Assembly: GCA_023151115.1 (NCBI GenBank) | Contig: JAKLJP010000039.1 | Location: 1 to 64,000 of the forward strand | Reading direction: 5' to 3' | Length of the DNA stretch: 64,000 bases | DNA from: Anaerolineae bacterium | Lineage (GTDB): Bacteria; Chloroflexota; Anaerolineae; 4572-78; J111 | Part shown: positions 29,601 through 38,339 of the stretch, piece after piece | Layout of the letters: each line of letters opens with the position of its first letter | How positions within the stretch are numbered: position 1 is the stretch's first letter | Notes under the pieces: generated by a model | The model's input: only the letters and a program-made list of their open reading frames with translations | Databases searched by the model: none | Told to the model about the DNA's origin: nothing | Translations under genes and position numbers: made by a program

Positions 29601-30968
29601 AGGGCGACCCGAGAGGAGGACTTGCTGATAAGCAATGTCCTCGTTAAGCGGAAATTTTAGTTTCTCTACGTTTTGCAGTTGACCATCCTGAACATAAGCC
29701 ATTACCTGGCAGTATTGTCTATCAGGGCTAACCAGGGTAACGCCGCCTTGATCAAGGCCCAGGCTATAAACATATTCCACCAGGGCCTCTTGCAAAATTT
29801 CCTGTAAATCAGCTGTACCGGCCAAAACCCGGCCTGCCCGATAAAGGGTTTGGGTTTCAGCCAGTGCCATCTCAGTACGCTGAACTTGGCGAGCGTGTTC
29901 GATAGCCAGGGTTGTTTGGTTACATAAGGTGCGGTAAAGCGCCAGTTCGCGCTCGGTAAAGGTGTGCCTGTCTCGATACTCAATAAAGATGAGGCCAATC
30001 ACATAGACCCGGCTAATAAGCGGGTTAATCACCAAGCTGCGCGCCCCAAATTTTTGTAAAAATTCACGTTCATCGCTCGTCAGTCGTTTATCTGTAGCAA
30101 TGTCTTCAATTATTAATGTTTCTTGAGTAAAAATCAGATCACTCAGCACAGGATACTGCTTTAACGGAAACAGATACCCCAGACCCTCATTTTGGATGGC
30201 TGGGTTTTTATCACCTATCGCCACAATTTCGCTACGGGTGGGCAGGTTATGCGCATCAAGTTCATTACATAAATGCAAAGCGCATCGGTCTGCGCCGGTG
30301 GCCATAATACTCTGGGTTAAAGCGGGGTAAACATCGTTGAGGTTTAATGTTCCAGAAAGCCGCCGGCTCATATCCAAAATCAGATGGGTTTCACGGAGGC
30401 TGCTTTGGAGATTGCTGAGGAAAGTTGTATTTTTAAGGGCAATAGCAATTTGGGTAGCAAAAGCTTGTAAAAAAACAAGGTCCTGTTCATCAAATTGATG
30501 GGGCTGGGGTTGAAAGATGGCAATAACCCCCCGGAGATCTTGAGCGCCTACGACAATAGGGGCGCAAATAAGCGAGCGAACCGGAATCGAGTAACCGTTA
30601 CTGGTTAGGTCTGTCCGAAAAAAAGGGGCCGCCGGCCATTGGTGGGGGTGAGAGGTTGTATCTGCAATCAGGGCAGCTTGACCCGTTTGCAAAACCTCGA
30701 CGGCGACACTTTTGGTCAAAACTTCAACTACCAGATCTTCTAAGGCTGTGTCAGGCAGATTGCCTCGCACCGATTGAGACCCTTTAAAGTAAACCTCACC
30801 TGTATCGGTTTGTAAATAAATCTCACACAAACCGGTACCCAAACGGTCAGCAAACGCGACGGCAGTAGTGAGGATGGCCTCTAAGTCAAGGTCATCATTC
30901 AGGGCCACGCTGATTTCATGCAACAGCCTTACCCGGTCAGGGGCGGCGATAGTTTCCGCAAGGGACAT
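26676..30968 (-). CDS. Giant GAF/PAS sensor protein without a kinase
   Basis: A 1430-residue soluble protein with GAF x4 (residues ~5-690), one PAS (~695-815, SIIDNIPTPIFVKEAKD), then GAF x3 (~820-1355). It ends like its neighbour with EIIREITSKIRSATNVEDIL and TVTELGKVVGASQGG, which matches the neighbour's end closely and suggests a shared C-terminal contact surface. No catalytic output domain is present. Start ATG 30968 has AGAGG about 8 bp upstream. The next gene starts 1 bp after its stop, so the two sensor giants are probably made in equal amounts. Ligands are unknown; GAF domains bind cyclic nucleotides, bilins, hemes and other small molecules. Confidence 0.85.
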   Translation of the reverse strand: MSLAETIAAPDRVRLLHEISVALNDDLDLEAILTTAVAFADRLGTGLCEIYLQTDTGEVYFKGSQSVRGNLPDTALEDLVVEVLTKSVAVEVLQTGQAALIADTTSHPHQWPAAPFFRTDLTSNGYSIPVRSLICAPIVVGAQDLRGVIAIFQPQPHQFDEQDLVFLQAFATQIAIALKNTTFLSNLQSSLRETHLILDMSRRLSGTLNLNDVYPALTQSIMATGADRCALHLCNELDAHNLPTRSEIVAIGDKNPAIQNEGLGYLFPLKQYPVLSDLIFTQETLIIEDIATDKRLTSDEREFLQKFGARSLVINPLISRVYVIGLIFIEYRDRHTFTERELALYRTLCNQTTLAIEHARQVQRTEMALAETQTLYRAGRVLAGTADLQEILQEALVEYVYSLGLDQGGVTLVSPDRQYCQVMAYVQDGQLQNVEKLKFPLNEDIAYQQVLLSGRPFVSVDAPNDPNLVGFHSFNQQGMPKSLLEAPMIIRGETIGWIGADSVKEHRNFSQQEIDLARAMADQIAITIQNRRLLEQTERRATRLKTVAQVGESVSRMLDLNEIFDTTVDLIRDRFGFYHVSIFLLDETREWAVVHASTGEVGKIMVSTPHRLKVGSNSIVGYATAHAQPRIALDVGEDAVHFQNPLLPDTRSEMALPLLSRGIVIGALDVQSTEVNAFSDEDVDTLQIMADQLANAIENARLLRNAQDSQNFLNSIIDNIPTPIFVKEAKDLRFARWNRASEELFGLKQKDVLNKSDYDFFPKEEADFFTNKDREVLASGKLLDIPEEPIHTGAGVRILHTRKIPVLGADGAPRYLLAISEDITDRKRDEETLRETFARTQSLYRISGALATATDQQTAAEIVLGEYLSLLNLKNGAILLLDKTGHSHATKALYHNGTAVAPNLVIPAKEDTILQHLQQDQTPLVIDNIQTHPLTKNMLKYLSRTGAMLVLPLVLRDRVAGALSASSTEEGYTFSENSIEIGQAIAGQLSIWLENRQLLDEAQYRSEHLQTAAEVSRAASSILDVDDLINTSVNLIRDQFDFYYVGLFMVDEAKEWAVLRAGTGEAGRIQLENEHKLKIGAGSMIGWCIQNRQARIALDVGQEAVRFHNPYLPDTHSEMALPLISRDEVIGALTVQSVEQGAFSTEDITLLQTMADQLANAIENAILFKQTQEALAETENLYQITQDLLSAHDEETVYQLAIKAVSQSGVDTATIYMYVHSPDTDPNEQLLEQKAVWVAAGEPTFANGVRFRSNELIFEQLIPQHDPFLIEDVTAHTSPLTEHLRRILEQIGIKSLVALPLSTSQGRLGFLLVTYKTKEKFFTPQQMRFYQTVAQQMVIALENLRLLDASQRRLRREEIIREITSKIRSATNVEDILKTTVTELGKVVGASQGGITLALKTDHPAQLPTKDEAEYGSAHKVAVTENRESK

Positions 30969-31048
30969 CCTTCAACCTCTTTTGTATTTTAAATTACAGT
31001 TTTTGGTTTTTGTCGGGCTTCTGAAATTATCCTATCGGGTTAAGATAA

Positions 31049-31498
31049 TTAGTAGCCCAATTCCCAAACCATATTTCCCTGCAAGATGCTAATGATTTGA
31101 TCGGGAAATTTATCGGGGTCAATCGGTTTGCCCAGAAAACCATCAAAACCGGCTTTTTTAGCTTTTTCCATGGTCGTTGAGTTGGAGTCAGCGGTAACGG
31201 CCACCACCCGTGTTTCGGCAAAACGAGGATCGCTGCGTAATTTTGCCAGAGCATCGTAGCCGTCCTCATAGGGCAGGTGCAGGTCCATCAATACCAAATC
31301 CACGCGGGGCATGGTGTCGGCAAATTCTAAAACCTGCCAGCCAGAGGCCTTCCACTCGTACCGGCGTACGCCAATAAAAGCCAACAGCCGGGCAATGAGG
31401 ACCAGGTTTTGCAGGTTATCTTCGACAACCAGTACATAAGCATCTTTAGGGTCAATTGCTTTTTTGGACTTTGCAGTTTCCGCAACTATTTGTTCCAT
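31049..31498 (-). CDS. Stand-alone response-regulator receiver
   Basis: A 149-residue protein that is a single receiver after a ~18-residue tail. The acidic pocket is VVEDNLQN, the phospho-acceptor Asp lies in LVLMDLHLPYEDGYD, and the Lys in GFLGKPIDPDKFPDQI. There is no output domain. ATG 31498 with AAAGG upstream overlaps the end of the previous receiver gene by 13 bp, so the two are translationally coupled. Single receivers usually relay phosphate or bind a partner allosterically; candidates are the kinases of the array. Confidence 0.9.
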   Translation of the reverse strand: MEQIVAETAKSKKAIDPKDAYVLVVEDNLQNLVLIARLLAFIGVRRYEWKASGWQVLEFADTMPRVDLVLMDLHLPYEDGYDALAKLRSDPRFAETRVVAVTADSNSTTMEKAKKAGFDGFLGKPIDPDKFPDQIISILQGNMVWELGY

Positions 31499-31875
31499 CG
31501 GGATTTACCTTTCAAAAAGTTTTCGATTTGATTAGGGAGTTCATCAATATCAATAGGTTTGGAAATGTAACCATCACAGCCAGCTTGCCGCACATTCTCT
31601 CGATCTTTTTTCATGACATTGGCCGTCATGGCAATAATCGGGATATGAGCCGTTTCTTTGGCTTTTTTGAGGGTATCAGTAATTTCATAGCCATCAATAT
31701 CAGGCAGGTTGATGTCGGTGATGATAATATCGGGTCGCCGGCTCATTGCCTTGGCCAGTCCCTCTCGGCCGTTATCCGCCTCGATGACTTCATAACCTTC
31801 AATTTCCAGAACTCGTTTGACGAGGGTCATATTATCGAGGTTATCCTCGATATAAAGAACTTTGGCTTTACCCAT
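31486..31875 (-). CDS. Stand-alone response-regulator receiver
   Basis: A 129-residue single receiver of the DivK/CheY type: YIEDNLDNM pocket, Asp in IIITDINLPDIDGYE, Lys in GYISKPIDIDELP. AAGGAGA lies 8 bp before ATG. It closely resembles the neighbour at 31049 and the receiver of the hybrid at 12398 (shared KPIDID..P), so these three probably arose by duplication. Confidence 0.9.
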   Translation of the reverse strand: MGKAKVLYIEDNLDNMTLVKRVLEIEGYEVIEADNGREGLAKAMSRRPDIIITDINLPDIDGYEITDTLKKAKETAHIPIIAMTANVMKKDRENVRQAGCDGYISKPIDIDELPNQIENFLKGKSRWNK

Positions 31876-31921
31876 AAAATCTCTCCTTGAAACAGGCTCT
31901 CTTGTCTCACTTTTGCTCTTG

Positions 31922-32368
31922 CTAACGGGGCGAAAGTGGGGGATAGTTTCGCTCAGCAGTTAAACTAGGTGAGGGAAGCTCTTTGATCATAAGAATTTCC
32001 TGGATCATTTCTTGAAGCTGGGCAATGGGAAAAGGTTTGATGAGATAGCCATTCACCTTCAGTTGTTCGCTCTCGTCCTGGACTTCACGCGATCCAAAAG
32101 CGGTCATTAAAATAACATTGATTGTCGGGTGGAGGGAGCGAGCAACCTCTACTAAAGTGAAGCCGCTGATACCGGGCATCTTTAAGTCGGTTACCAGGAG
32201 ATCGTATATGTTATAAGTCAGCTTGGTCAGCGCTTCCTCACCCGATGAAGCCCCATCAACTACATAGGCCAGTTGGGCCTCTTGCAGGGCCTGTTTAAGA
32301 AAAAAGACCAGGGTGGGTTCATCGTCAACAATGAGGATACGTTTAGGCCGGCTGTGCTGATTTAGCAT
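31922..32368 (-). CDS. Stand-alone response-regulator receiver
   Basis: A 148-residue protein with one receiver (residues ~10-128) and a short Ser/Pro-rich tail. Pocket IVDDEPTL, Asp in LLVTDLKMPGISGF, Lys in GYLIKPFPIAQL. AAAGGAG lies 8 bp before ATG. The 298-bp gap upstream holds repeats, so this gene may begin a separate transcript from the OmpR-type regulator gene. Confidence 0.88.
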   Translation of the reverse strand: MLNQHSRPKRILIVDDEPTLVFFLKQALQEAQLAYVVDGASSGEEALTKLTYNIYDLLVTDLKMPGISGFTLVEVARSLHPTINVILMTAFGSREVQDESEQLKVNGYLIKPFPIAQLQEMIQEILMIKELPSPSLTAERNYPPLSPR

Positions 32369-32412
32369 AAGTATTGCTCCTTTAGCCTAAAAGTTGCTTG
32401 TTTATGCTCAGT

Positions 32413-32595
32413 AAATCCAATTTTTCACCGTAGCTGGCGCATCCTTATGCGTCAGCGGGCGGCATCGGGATGCCACCCTACGGGAAATTTGGATCCACTG
32501 ATGCTCAGTAAATTGAGGGGCCAACATGCCCATTTGCGGCTCTGTGTGGCACGTGGGCGCGCCTCGCTCCGCGAAAAGATCCACTGATGCTAATA
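32413..32595. repeat. Palindromic and direct repeats between two regulator genes
   Basis: The outer arms AAATCCAA (32413 on) and TTTGGAT (to about 32494) enclose arms CCGTAG/CTACGG and smaller hairpins (GGCATC/GATGCC). Around them the sequence GATGCTCAGTAAAT or its start occurs three times (about 32403, 32499 and 32585). A weak promoter could lie in the AT-rich stretch 32596-32640 (minus-strand TATATT), but it is not convincing. Confidence 0.6.
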
Positions 32596-32666
32596 TAACA
32601 CAAAACGGGTTAAGTTGTAGTTACAGGATGATTACAATTATTAATATAGAGTGTGTCGTCGGAGTA

Positions 32667-33374
32667 TTAATCAGGGCTGATTAAATACCGCCCGCCGGCA
32701 ATGGTGGTGATATATTGAGGGTGGGTGGGGTCTGTTTCTAATTTGTGACGCAGGCGATGAATGTGGACTCGAGCAATAGCGCGGGCGTCGGCTTCCGTGG
32801 CTTCATAACCCCGGACATGTTTGATCAAAGTAATGGAGTCCAGGGCGACATTTGGCTGAGCCATCAGTGTTGCCAGAATATCAAATTCAGTAGGCGTTAA
32901 ATTAATGACTTCACCCTGCCGGCTCACCTGGCGATTGCCCAGGTTGAGTTTAAGTCCCTTTATTTCCAGCACCGCCTCGCTGTTTTTCACCGGGGGCGCT
33001 GGCTCCGCCGATTGGCGGGCAATGCCATCGGCCACACTGGCCAGCAGTTCACTGGTGTCAAAGGGTTTGGTTAAGTAGTCGTGCGCGCCATGGCGCAGCG
33101 CCTCTACCGCAGAATCGAGGGTGGCATAAGCCGTTAAAATGATCACGCTGGTCGTGGGAGCAAGCTGCCGCAGCCGGCGGACAATCTCCAGGCCATCCAT
33201 ATCGGTTAGCCGCAAATCAACCAGGGCGACATCAAAACGCTGTTGTTCAATTAAACTGAGCGCAGCCTGACCATCGGCAGCTTCGGCAACTTCATAGCCC
33301 TGCTCCTGCAAATTAAGCCGCAAAAAGTGGCGCAGGGTTTTCTCATCATCTATAACTAACACCCGATGAGTCAT
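32667..33374 (-). CDS. OmpR/PhoB-family response regulator (receiver plus winged helix)
   Basis: A 235-residue DNA-binding regulator. The receiver (1-120) has Asp53 in VALVDLRLTDMDG and Lys in DYLTKPFDTSE. The C-terminal winged helix (~140-233) has INLTPTEFDILATLM and HRLRHKLETDP, typical of OmpR/PhoB. It is the only gene in the array with a DNA-binding output, so it is the likely transcriptional end point. Its ATG overlaps the stop of the PAS-kinase gene (ATGA), so it is the obvious partner of that kinase. Confidence 0.92.
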   Translation of the reverse strand: MTHRVLVIDDEKTLRHFLRLNLQEQGYEVAEAADGQAALSLIEQQRFDVALVDLRLTDMDGLEIVRRLRQLAPTTSVIILTAYATLDSAVEALRHGAHDYLTKPFDTSELLASVADGIARQSAEPAPPVKNSEAVLEIKGLKLNLGNRQVSRQGEVINLTPTEFDILATLMAQPNVALDSITLIKHVRGYEATEADARAIARVHIHRLRHKLETDPTHPQYITTIAGGRYLISPD

Positions 33375-35377
33375 AGGGCTGCCCTTTGGGTAACAGGCAA
33401 ACTAATCACAAAACAGGTCCCCCGAGCGGCTTCGCTCTGGACCTTGATGGTGCCGCCATGTTCTTCAACAATGCGTCGAGCTACCGTCAGGCCCAGGCCG
33501 GTACCTCTTGTCTTGGTGGTAAAGAAAGGTTCAAAAATCTGTTGTTGAGCCTCAACGGGAATACCCGGCCCGGTATCGGCAATAACCACCCTGACCTGTT
33601 CCACTGCTGTGCCATTTTGCCACGGTGCTAAATCAGTTTGAAGGGAAAGTTCTCCTCCCTGGGGCATGGCCTGAGTGGCGTTGATAATCAAATTGGTAAA
33701 AACCTGTTCCAGACGCTGCCGGTCTACTCTCAGATGAGGAAGATTTTCGCCATAATGAGATATAACTTTGACTTGGCTCTCTTTGACTTGAGCCGAGCAC
33801 CGTTTGAGTACGCTTTCAAGAATTTGGCTTATATCTTCGCTCGATAAGCGCAGCCGGGTCGGGCGGGCGACGAACAAAATATCCTCTAAAATACGGTTAA
33901 CCCGTTGGATTTCGCCCCGCATCATCGCCGCCCCTTCATATTCCGGCGAGTCTTTGGGCGCGTGGCGAGTGACATAGTCAATACCGGCGGCAATTCCGGC
34001 AATGGGGTTGCGTATCTCATGGGCTACCACCGCCGACATTTCGCCCAGGGCAGCCAGCCGGTCGAGCCGCCGCCGCTCCGCCTCCATTGCTTTGATCTCG
34101 CTCAAATCTTCCAGCACCCCCACCACGCCAACGGGGCAGTCAACGGTAGTCCCGGTTCCCAGCGGCGCAGTACTAACCGAAACAGGCAGCGTTGTGCCCG
34201 TGCGATGATGTAGGACAATTTCCTGGTGGGTATAGGATTTTCCGCTGGTCAGTGTTTCATTAAATATTTTGATCAAATCTTCGCCTTGTGGGGTGGCAAG
34301 CTGATGCAGCGGCTGCCAGAGCGCTTCTTCGGCCTGATAGCCCAGCATGGCGGCAGCCGCCGGATTAAAAGCGGTCACATAACCATCTTGGTCAATGGCT
34401 ATCAAACCATTAGTCATATTTCGGATGATGTCTTCATTAAACATACGCAAGGCTTCGGTTTGTTGAAACAACTGCACATTTTCCAGCATAATTGCCAATT
34501 GTCCGGCCAGCACCGACAGCAGGTCCAGGCTAATCTGATTGAAGGGGCCGCTGCGTCCCCCGCTGCCGGTTTCAGCCGTAAGCAGGCCGACTACCTCGCC
34601 TTTGATGACCAGCGGTAGCAGCGCACCGATAATATTCGATTGACCTGCCAGGGTTGTGGCCAGGGTTCCATCGGCCAGAAGCCAGCCTGGCTGTCCTTCG
34701 GCCAGAACCTCATCAACTACCCTCTGCGGCAACTGCGAAGATTGGAGTCCGTTTTGGCAAACAACAGCCATCTCGACAACTTGGGACTTGGGTCTGGTGT
34801 CTACCTTATTCATTGTTGGGTTCTGGAAAGAGGATTTAAAGGCGCGGGGTTGGCAGCTTAGCCAGGTTAGCCGGGCGGCGCCGGTTTCCTGTCGGGCTAT
34901 TTCCAGAACTCGCCGTACCAGCGAGGCTTCGCCGCCGGCGACCTGTAAGATTTGGTTGATTTCCAGCAGGGGTAGCAAGGTTTGCAGGCGCAAACTATCT
35001 TGCAACTGCGCTCGGCGAGCCAGGTTATTTTTAATGGTCGAAATCAACTCCTCCGGCTCAAAGGGTTTCATCAAAAAGCCCTGCGCCCCCAGCCGGATCG
35101 CATTGATGGCATCTTCCATGGTGCCGTAGCCGGTAATAAGGACTACGGTTAAATGAGGGTCAATTTCTTTAGCCAGACGGAGCAGTTCTAATCCGTCCAA
35201 GCGGGGCATTTTGATGTCGGTCAGGAGCAGGTCAAAACTCTCTTGCCGCAGCAAATCAAGCGCAGCCTGGCTGTCGGTTAAGCCGGATACGGTAAAACCT
35301 TGTCGCTCCAAAATGCGCACACAAGAATGGACTACCCCTTTTTCATCATCAACCACTAAAATTCTTTGGTTTATCAC
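33371..35377 (-). CDS. Histidine kinase with N-terminal receiver, GAF and PAS
   Basis: A 668-residue soluble kinase. Receiver 1-120 (LLLTDIKMPRLDG, Lys in GFLMKPFEPEE), GAF ~150-305, PAS ~325-440 (ITVFNPAAA-like VTAFNPAAAAMLGYQ), then an NtrB-like kinase core: phospho-His in MSAVVAHEIRNPIAGI, N box NATQAMPQGG, DTGPGIP, GTGLGLTVAR. GTG 35377 has AGAAGGA 12 bp upstream. It overlaps the OmpR-type regulator by 4 bp, a classical two-component pair. The receiver at its front suggests that another kinase controls it. Confidence 0.92.
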   Translation of the reverse strand: MINQRILVVDDEKGVVHSCVRILERQGFTVSGLTDSQAALDLLRQESFDLLLTDIKMPRLDGLELLRLAKEIDPHLTVVLITGYGTMEDAINAIRLGAQGFLMKPFEPEELISTIKNNLARRAQLQDSLRLQTLLPLLEINQILQVAGGEASLVRRVLEIARQETGAARLTWLSCQPRAFKSSFQNPTMNKVDTRPKSQVVEMAVVCQNGLQSSQLPQRVVDEVLAEGQPGWLLADGTLATTLAGQSNIIGALLPLVIKGEVVGLLTAETGSGGRSGPFNQISLDLLSVLAGQLAIMLENVQLFQQTEALRMFNEDIIRNMTNGLIAIDQDGYVTAFNPAAAAMLGYQAEEALWQPLHQLATPQGEDLIKIFNETLTSGKSYTHQEIVLHHRTGTTLPVSVSTAPLGTGTTVDCPVGVVGVLEDLSEIKAMEAERRRLDRLAALGEMSAVVAHEIRNPIAGIAAGIDYVTRHAPKDSPEYEGAAMMRGEIQRVNRILEDILFVARPTRLRLSSEDISQILESVLKRCSAQVKESQVKVISHYGENLPHLRVDRQRLEQVFTNLIINATQAMPQGGELSLQTDLAPWQNGTAVEQVRVVIADTGPGIPVEAQQQIFEPFFTTKTRGTGLGLTVARRIVEEHGGTIKVQSEAARGTCFVISLPVTQRAAL

Positions 35378-35424
35378 GGTGCATATCCTTCTGGTATGGG
35401 GTTTCTTTTCGAAGACTGGCGCTC

Positions 35425-38268
35425 TTAAGAAAGCTGAGTTTTGACCGATGACACCGCCGAGATTGGAAATGTCAGAGAAAAGGCCGTTCCTTCACCGCAG
35501 ATGCTCTCCACAGTAATATGGCCGCCATGTTTTTCCATAATGCCGTAGCTGATGGATAAACCCAAACCTGTGCCCTGACCAACCTCTTTGGTGGTGAAAA
35601 AAGGATCAAAGATTTTATCTAAATGTTCTGGTTGAATGCCGTGGCCGGTGTCGCTTATTTTACAAACAATGATGGGTTCAGTTTCTTCTCCTGCCTCTAA
35701 ATCCAGGTTGTTTTGCTGGCTGGTGATAAGAGGCGTTGTATCCGTTACAATTCGTTTTCGTTTCTTGCGTCCGTTACTGTGTGGGGCTTGACTCGTGGGA
35801 GCGGCAGCGAGCGGGTTAACAAAGGTAGTGCTTACAGTTAAAATGGCTGGCCGGTCTCCATTATTTTGCATGGCTTGGATAGCATTATTCAACAGATTAA
35901 CAATAACTTGTTTCATCTGGTTGACGTCCAACGATATTTCCGGCAGAGGCTCCAGCGATTTCCGCAGCTCAATTTTATGGCTGATGCTTTTAGTATAAAC
36001 CAAAAAGATGCACTCTTCAATCAGACGGTTCAAATTGGTAACTTCACGTTTGGGGGTGTCGGTGCGGGCGAAATTGAGCAGGCCGCGCACAATATCGCGA
36101 GCGCGCCGGGCTTCTTGATTGACCATTTGCAAATCTTCAATCTGCTCATGTTTAGTGGTTGGCGCGTTAGTGTCCAGTAACAAACTGGTCAGGCCAATAA
36201 TCGTGGTCAAGGGATTGTTGATTTCGTGGGCAATACCCGCCGCCAGTTCACCCACGCCGGCCAGCTTGGCGCTCTGAACCAACTGCCGCTGTGTTTCGGC
36301 CAGCCGTTTGATGGCCCAACTCTGCTCTTCGTATAGTTGAGCGTTCTCGATGGCGGCGGCAGCGGGCGCAGCCAGGGCTTGCAACAGGGCCAAATCTTCC
36401 TTATTAAACTCGCCGCTCTTTTTGTTCATCACCTCAATCGCGCCGATGGTATGCCCTTTGGTTTGTAAAGGGACACATAAAATAGATTGCGTGGTGAAAC
36501 CGCTGGTTTTGTCCATATCGGGAAAAAAGCGTTGGTCGGCATAAACATCGGGCACAATCACCGCCTCACCTTTGTCGGCCACCCAACCGGCTAACCCCTG
36601 TCCCAGGGCCATGTGCAGCCCAATAACCGCCTCCGAACCTTCGCCGGAAGCTGCCGCAAACCAGACTTCCCCGGCTTCGTCGTCACGCAGGACCACCGAA
36701 GCAGCAGCCACGTTCATCAGTTGGGTCGTGTGGTCGGTGATGAGAGTCAGCGTTTTTTGCAGGTCCAGGGTCGAGGTGATGGCCTGCCCAATATCGTTAA
36801 GTGATTGCAGCTCTTTGAGGCGCTGGTTAATTTCGTCATAGAGCCGGGCATTTTCAATGGCGATGGCTAACTGGTCGGCCAGGGTTTCCAGGGCTGAGAC
36901 ATGATACTTGTCGAAGGCTTCCAATTGGGTACTCTGGATATCCAGCACCCCAATGGTTTTAGTGCCCAGCCTGATGGGGACACACAACTCGGCCCGGACC
37001 TCTTTATTATTTTTGCTGATAATATAGCGCGGGTCCTGGGTAACATCATTCGCCACAATAGTTTTGTTGGTAGCGGCCGACCAGCCAATCAACCCCTGCC
37101 GCAATTTGTGGGTTGTGGCCTGAATGGGTGCGGTCAGGCTAAAGCGGTCCAGCGTATCTCTGGCCCGCAACTCGACCAGGTGGGTGGCCGGGCTGTATAA
37201 ATGAATAGATACGCTGTAAAAAACAAAGCTGCGTCGAATTGCCTGCACTACCGTCCGCAGCATCACATCTAAGTTAAGAATCGAGGTGGCTGCTCGACTC
37301 ACTTCGTTGATCAGCGAAAGCTGCACCGAACGCTCTGACTGATTTTTAAAAAGCATCGCATTTTCAATAGCCATGCCAATCTGGATAATGACCGCTTCCA
37401 TCAGGGGCACATTTTCTTTGGTAAAGTAGCCCGGCCGTTTGTGGCCAACCAGATAAACGCCCCTCGCTCCTACCCGTTCCAGGGTAAAAGGTAGGGCAAT
37501 AACACAATGTTCTTCTTCCGGTAGGTAAGACGCGCGAAACCAGCGCGAGTCGTTCATTGTATTGCTAATGACAACCGCCTGATTGTGGCGCAGCACCCAC
37601 CCTTCCAGGCCATCTTTGAGCAATCTCTGGGCAAAACGTCGCCCGGTTAACCCAATCAGTTCTTCACGGCCTGGTTGAGTAGAACGATAATAAATAGTTT
37701 CGTCGCCTTCTTGGACCAGCAGGGCAGCAAAATCTGCTTTAAGCTCGACGGCCAGAGCCAGTATCCGCTCGAAAAGCGCGTTAATTTCCAGTTGGCCGCT
37801 TAGGGATTGATTGATATTAAAGAGCAGGGCCAGGTGTTCAATATTGTCCGCTTTTGTTTCGGAGTTGCGGGTGGGGGGCGCAATAAAATTGCTTAAGCGG
37901 TCAATCAATGTGTGGATATCCTTTGAATATTTGAGCGAAAAAATATGATCGGCTTGAAATTCGACCGGGAGCGTCTCCCCCTGCTTGTCGGTTAACACCA
38001 GTATTTTTGCGGCTTTAACAAACTCGCTAGCTTTCGGCTCGTTCAATATCGAAATGTGGGTTAACAGTATATCAGTTTTGGAGAGATGCGCCAAAGCTTC
38101 GTCGGCATTATAAAATAAGCGCGTGGGGTAGCCCCGTAACTTTAAGGCTTCGTGCAGTGGACGCAGCGGCTGGCTATCCGAGTCAATCAGGATAATTTGA
38201 GAGGATAACTCTGTAGAGGCCACCACGATTGAATTGGAGTTGTGCTTGAGCGCGTTTGAAATTACCAT
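35425..38268 (-). CDS. Histidine kinase with pseudo-receiver and three GAF domains
   Basis: A 947-residue soluble kinase, first gene of the minus-strand array. Residues ~22-135 fold like a receiver (IILIDSDSQPLRPL) but the phospho-acceptor position reads ILLTHISIL, so it is a non-phosphorylatable pseudo-receiver. GAF domains follow at ~145-305, 315-480 and 490-645, then HisKA (AAGIAHEINNPLTTI), N box NLLNNAIQAM, and G boxes DTGHGI and GTGLGLSIS. A ~50-residue low-complexity, basic insert (with GRKKRKR) splits the ATPase domain between the N box and first G box. The start is ATG 38268; a promoter lies 70-100 bp upstream. Confidence 0.9.
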   Translation of the reverse strand: MVISNALKHNSNSIVVASTELSSQIILIDSDSQPLRPLHEALKLRGYPTRLFYNADEALAHLSKTDILLTHISILNEPKASEFVKAAKILVLTDKQGETLPVEFQADHIFSLKYSKDIHTLIDRLSNFIAPPTRNSETKADNIEHLALLFNINQSLSGQLEINALFERILALAVELKADFAALLVQEGDETIYYRSTQPGREELIGLTGRRFAQRLLKDGLEGWVLRHNQAVVISNTMNDSRWFRASYLPEEEHCVIALPFTLERVGARGVYLVGHKRPGYFTKENVPLMEAVIIQIGMAIENAMLFKNQSERSVQLSLINEVSRAATSILNLDVMLRTVVQAIRRSFVFYSVSIHLYSPATHLVELRARDTLDRFSLTAPIQATTHKLRQGLIGWSAATNKTIVANDVTQDPRYIISKNNKEVRAELCVPIRLGTKTIGVLDIQSTQLEAFDKYHVSALETLADQLAIAIENARLYDEINQRLKELQSLNDIGQAITSTLDLQKTLTLITDHTTQLMNVAAASVVLRDDEAGEVWFAAASGEGSEAVIGLHMALGQGLAGWVADKGEAVIVPDVYADQRFFPDMDKTSGFTTQSILCVPLQTKGHTIGAIEVMNKKSGEFNKEDLALLQALAAPAAAAIENAQLYEEQSWAIKRLAETQRQLVQSAKLAGVGELAAGIAHEINNPLTTIIGLTSLLLDTNAPTTKHEQIEDLQMVNQEARRARDIVRGLLNFARTDTPKREVTNLNRLIEECIFLVYTKSISHKIELRKSLEPLPEISLDVNQMKQVIVNLLNNAIQAMQNNGDRPAILTVSTTFVNPLAAAPTSQAPHSNGRKKRKRIVTDTTPLITSQQNNLDLEAGEETEPIIVCKISDTGHGIQPEHLDKIFDPFFTTKEVGQGTGLGLSISYGIMEKHGGHITVESICGEGTAFSLTFPISAVSSVKTQLS

Positions 38269-38339
38269 CAGCGCCTGTCAAAAATTCATTTCCTCGGAAT
38301 TGTTCTCTACCATTGTCCTTAAAAAGGCATTACCCTAAA

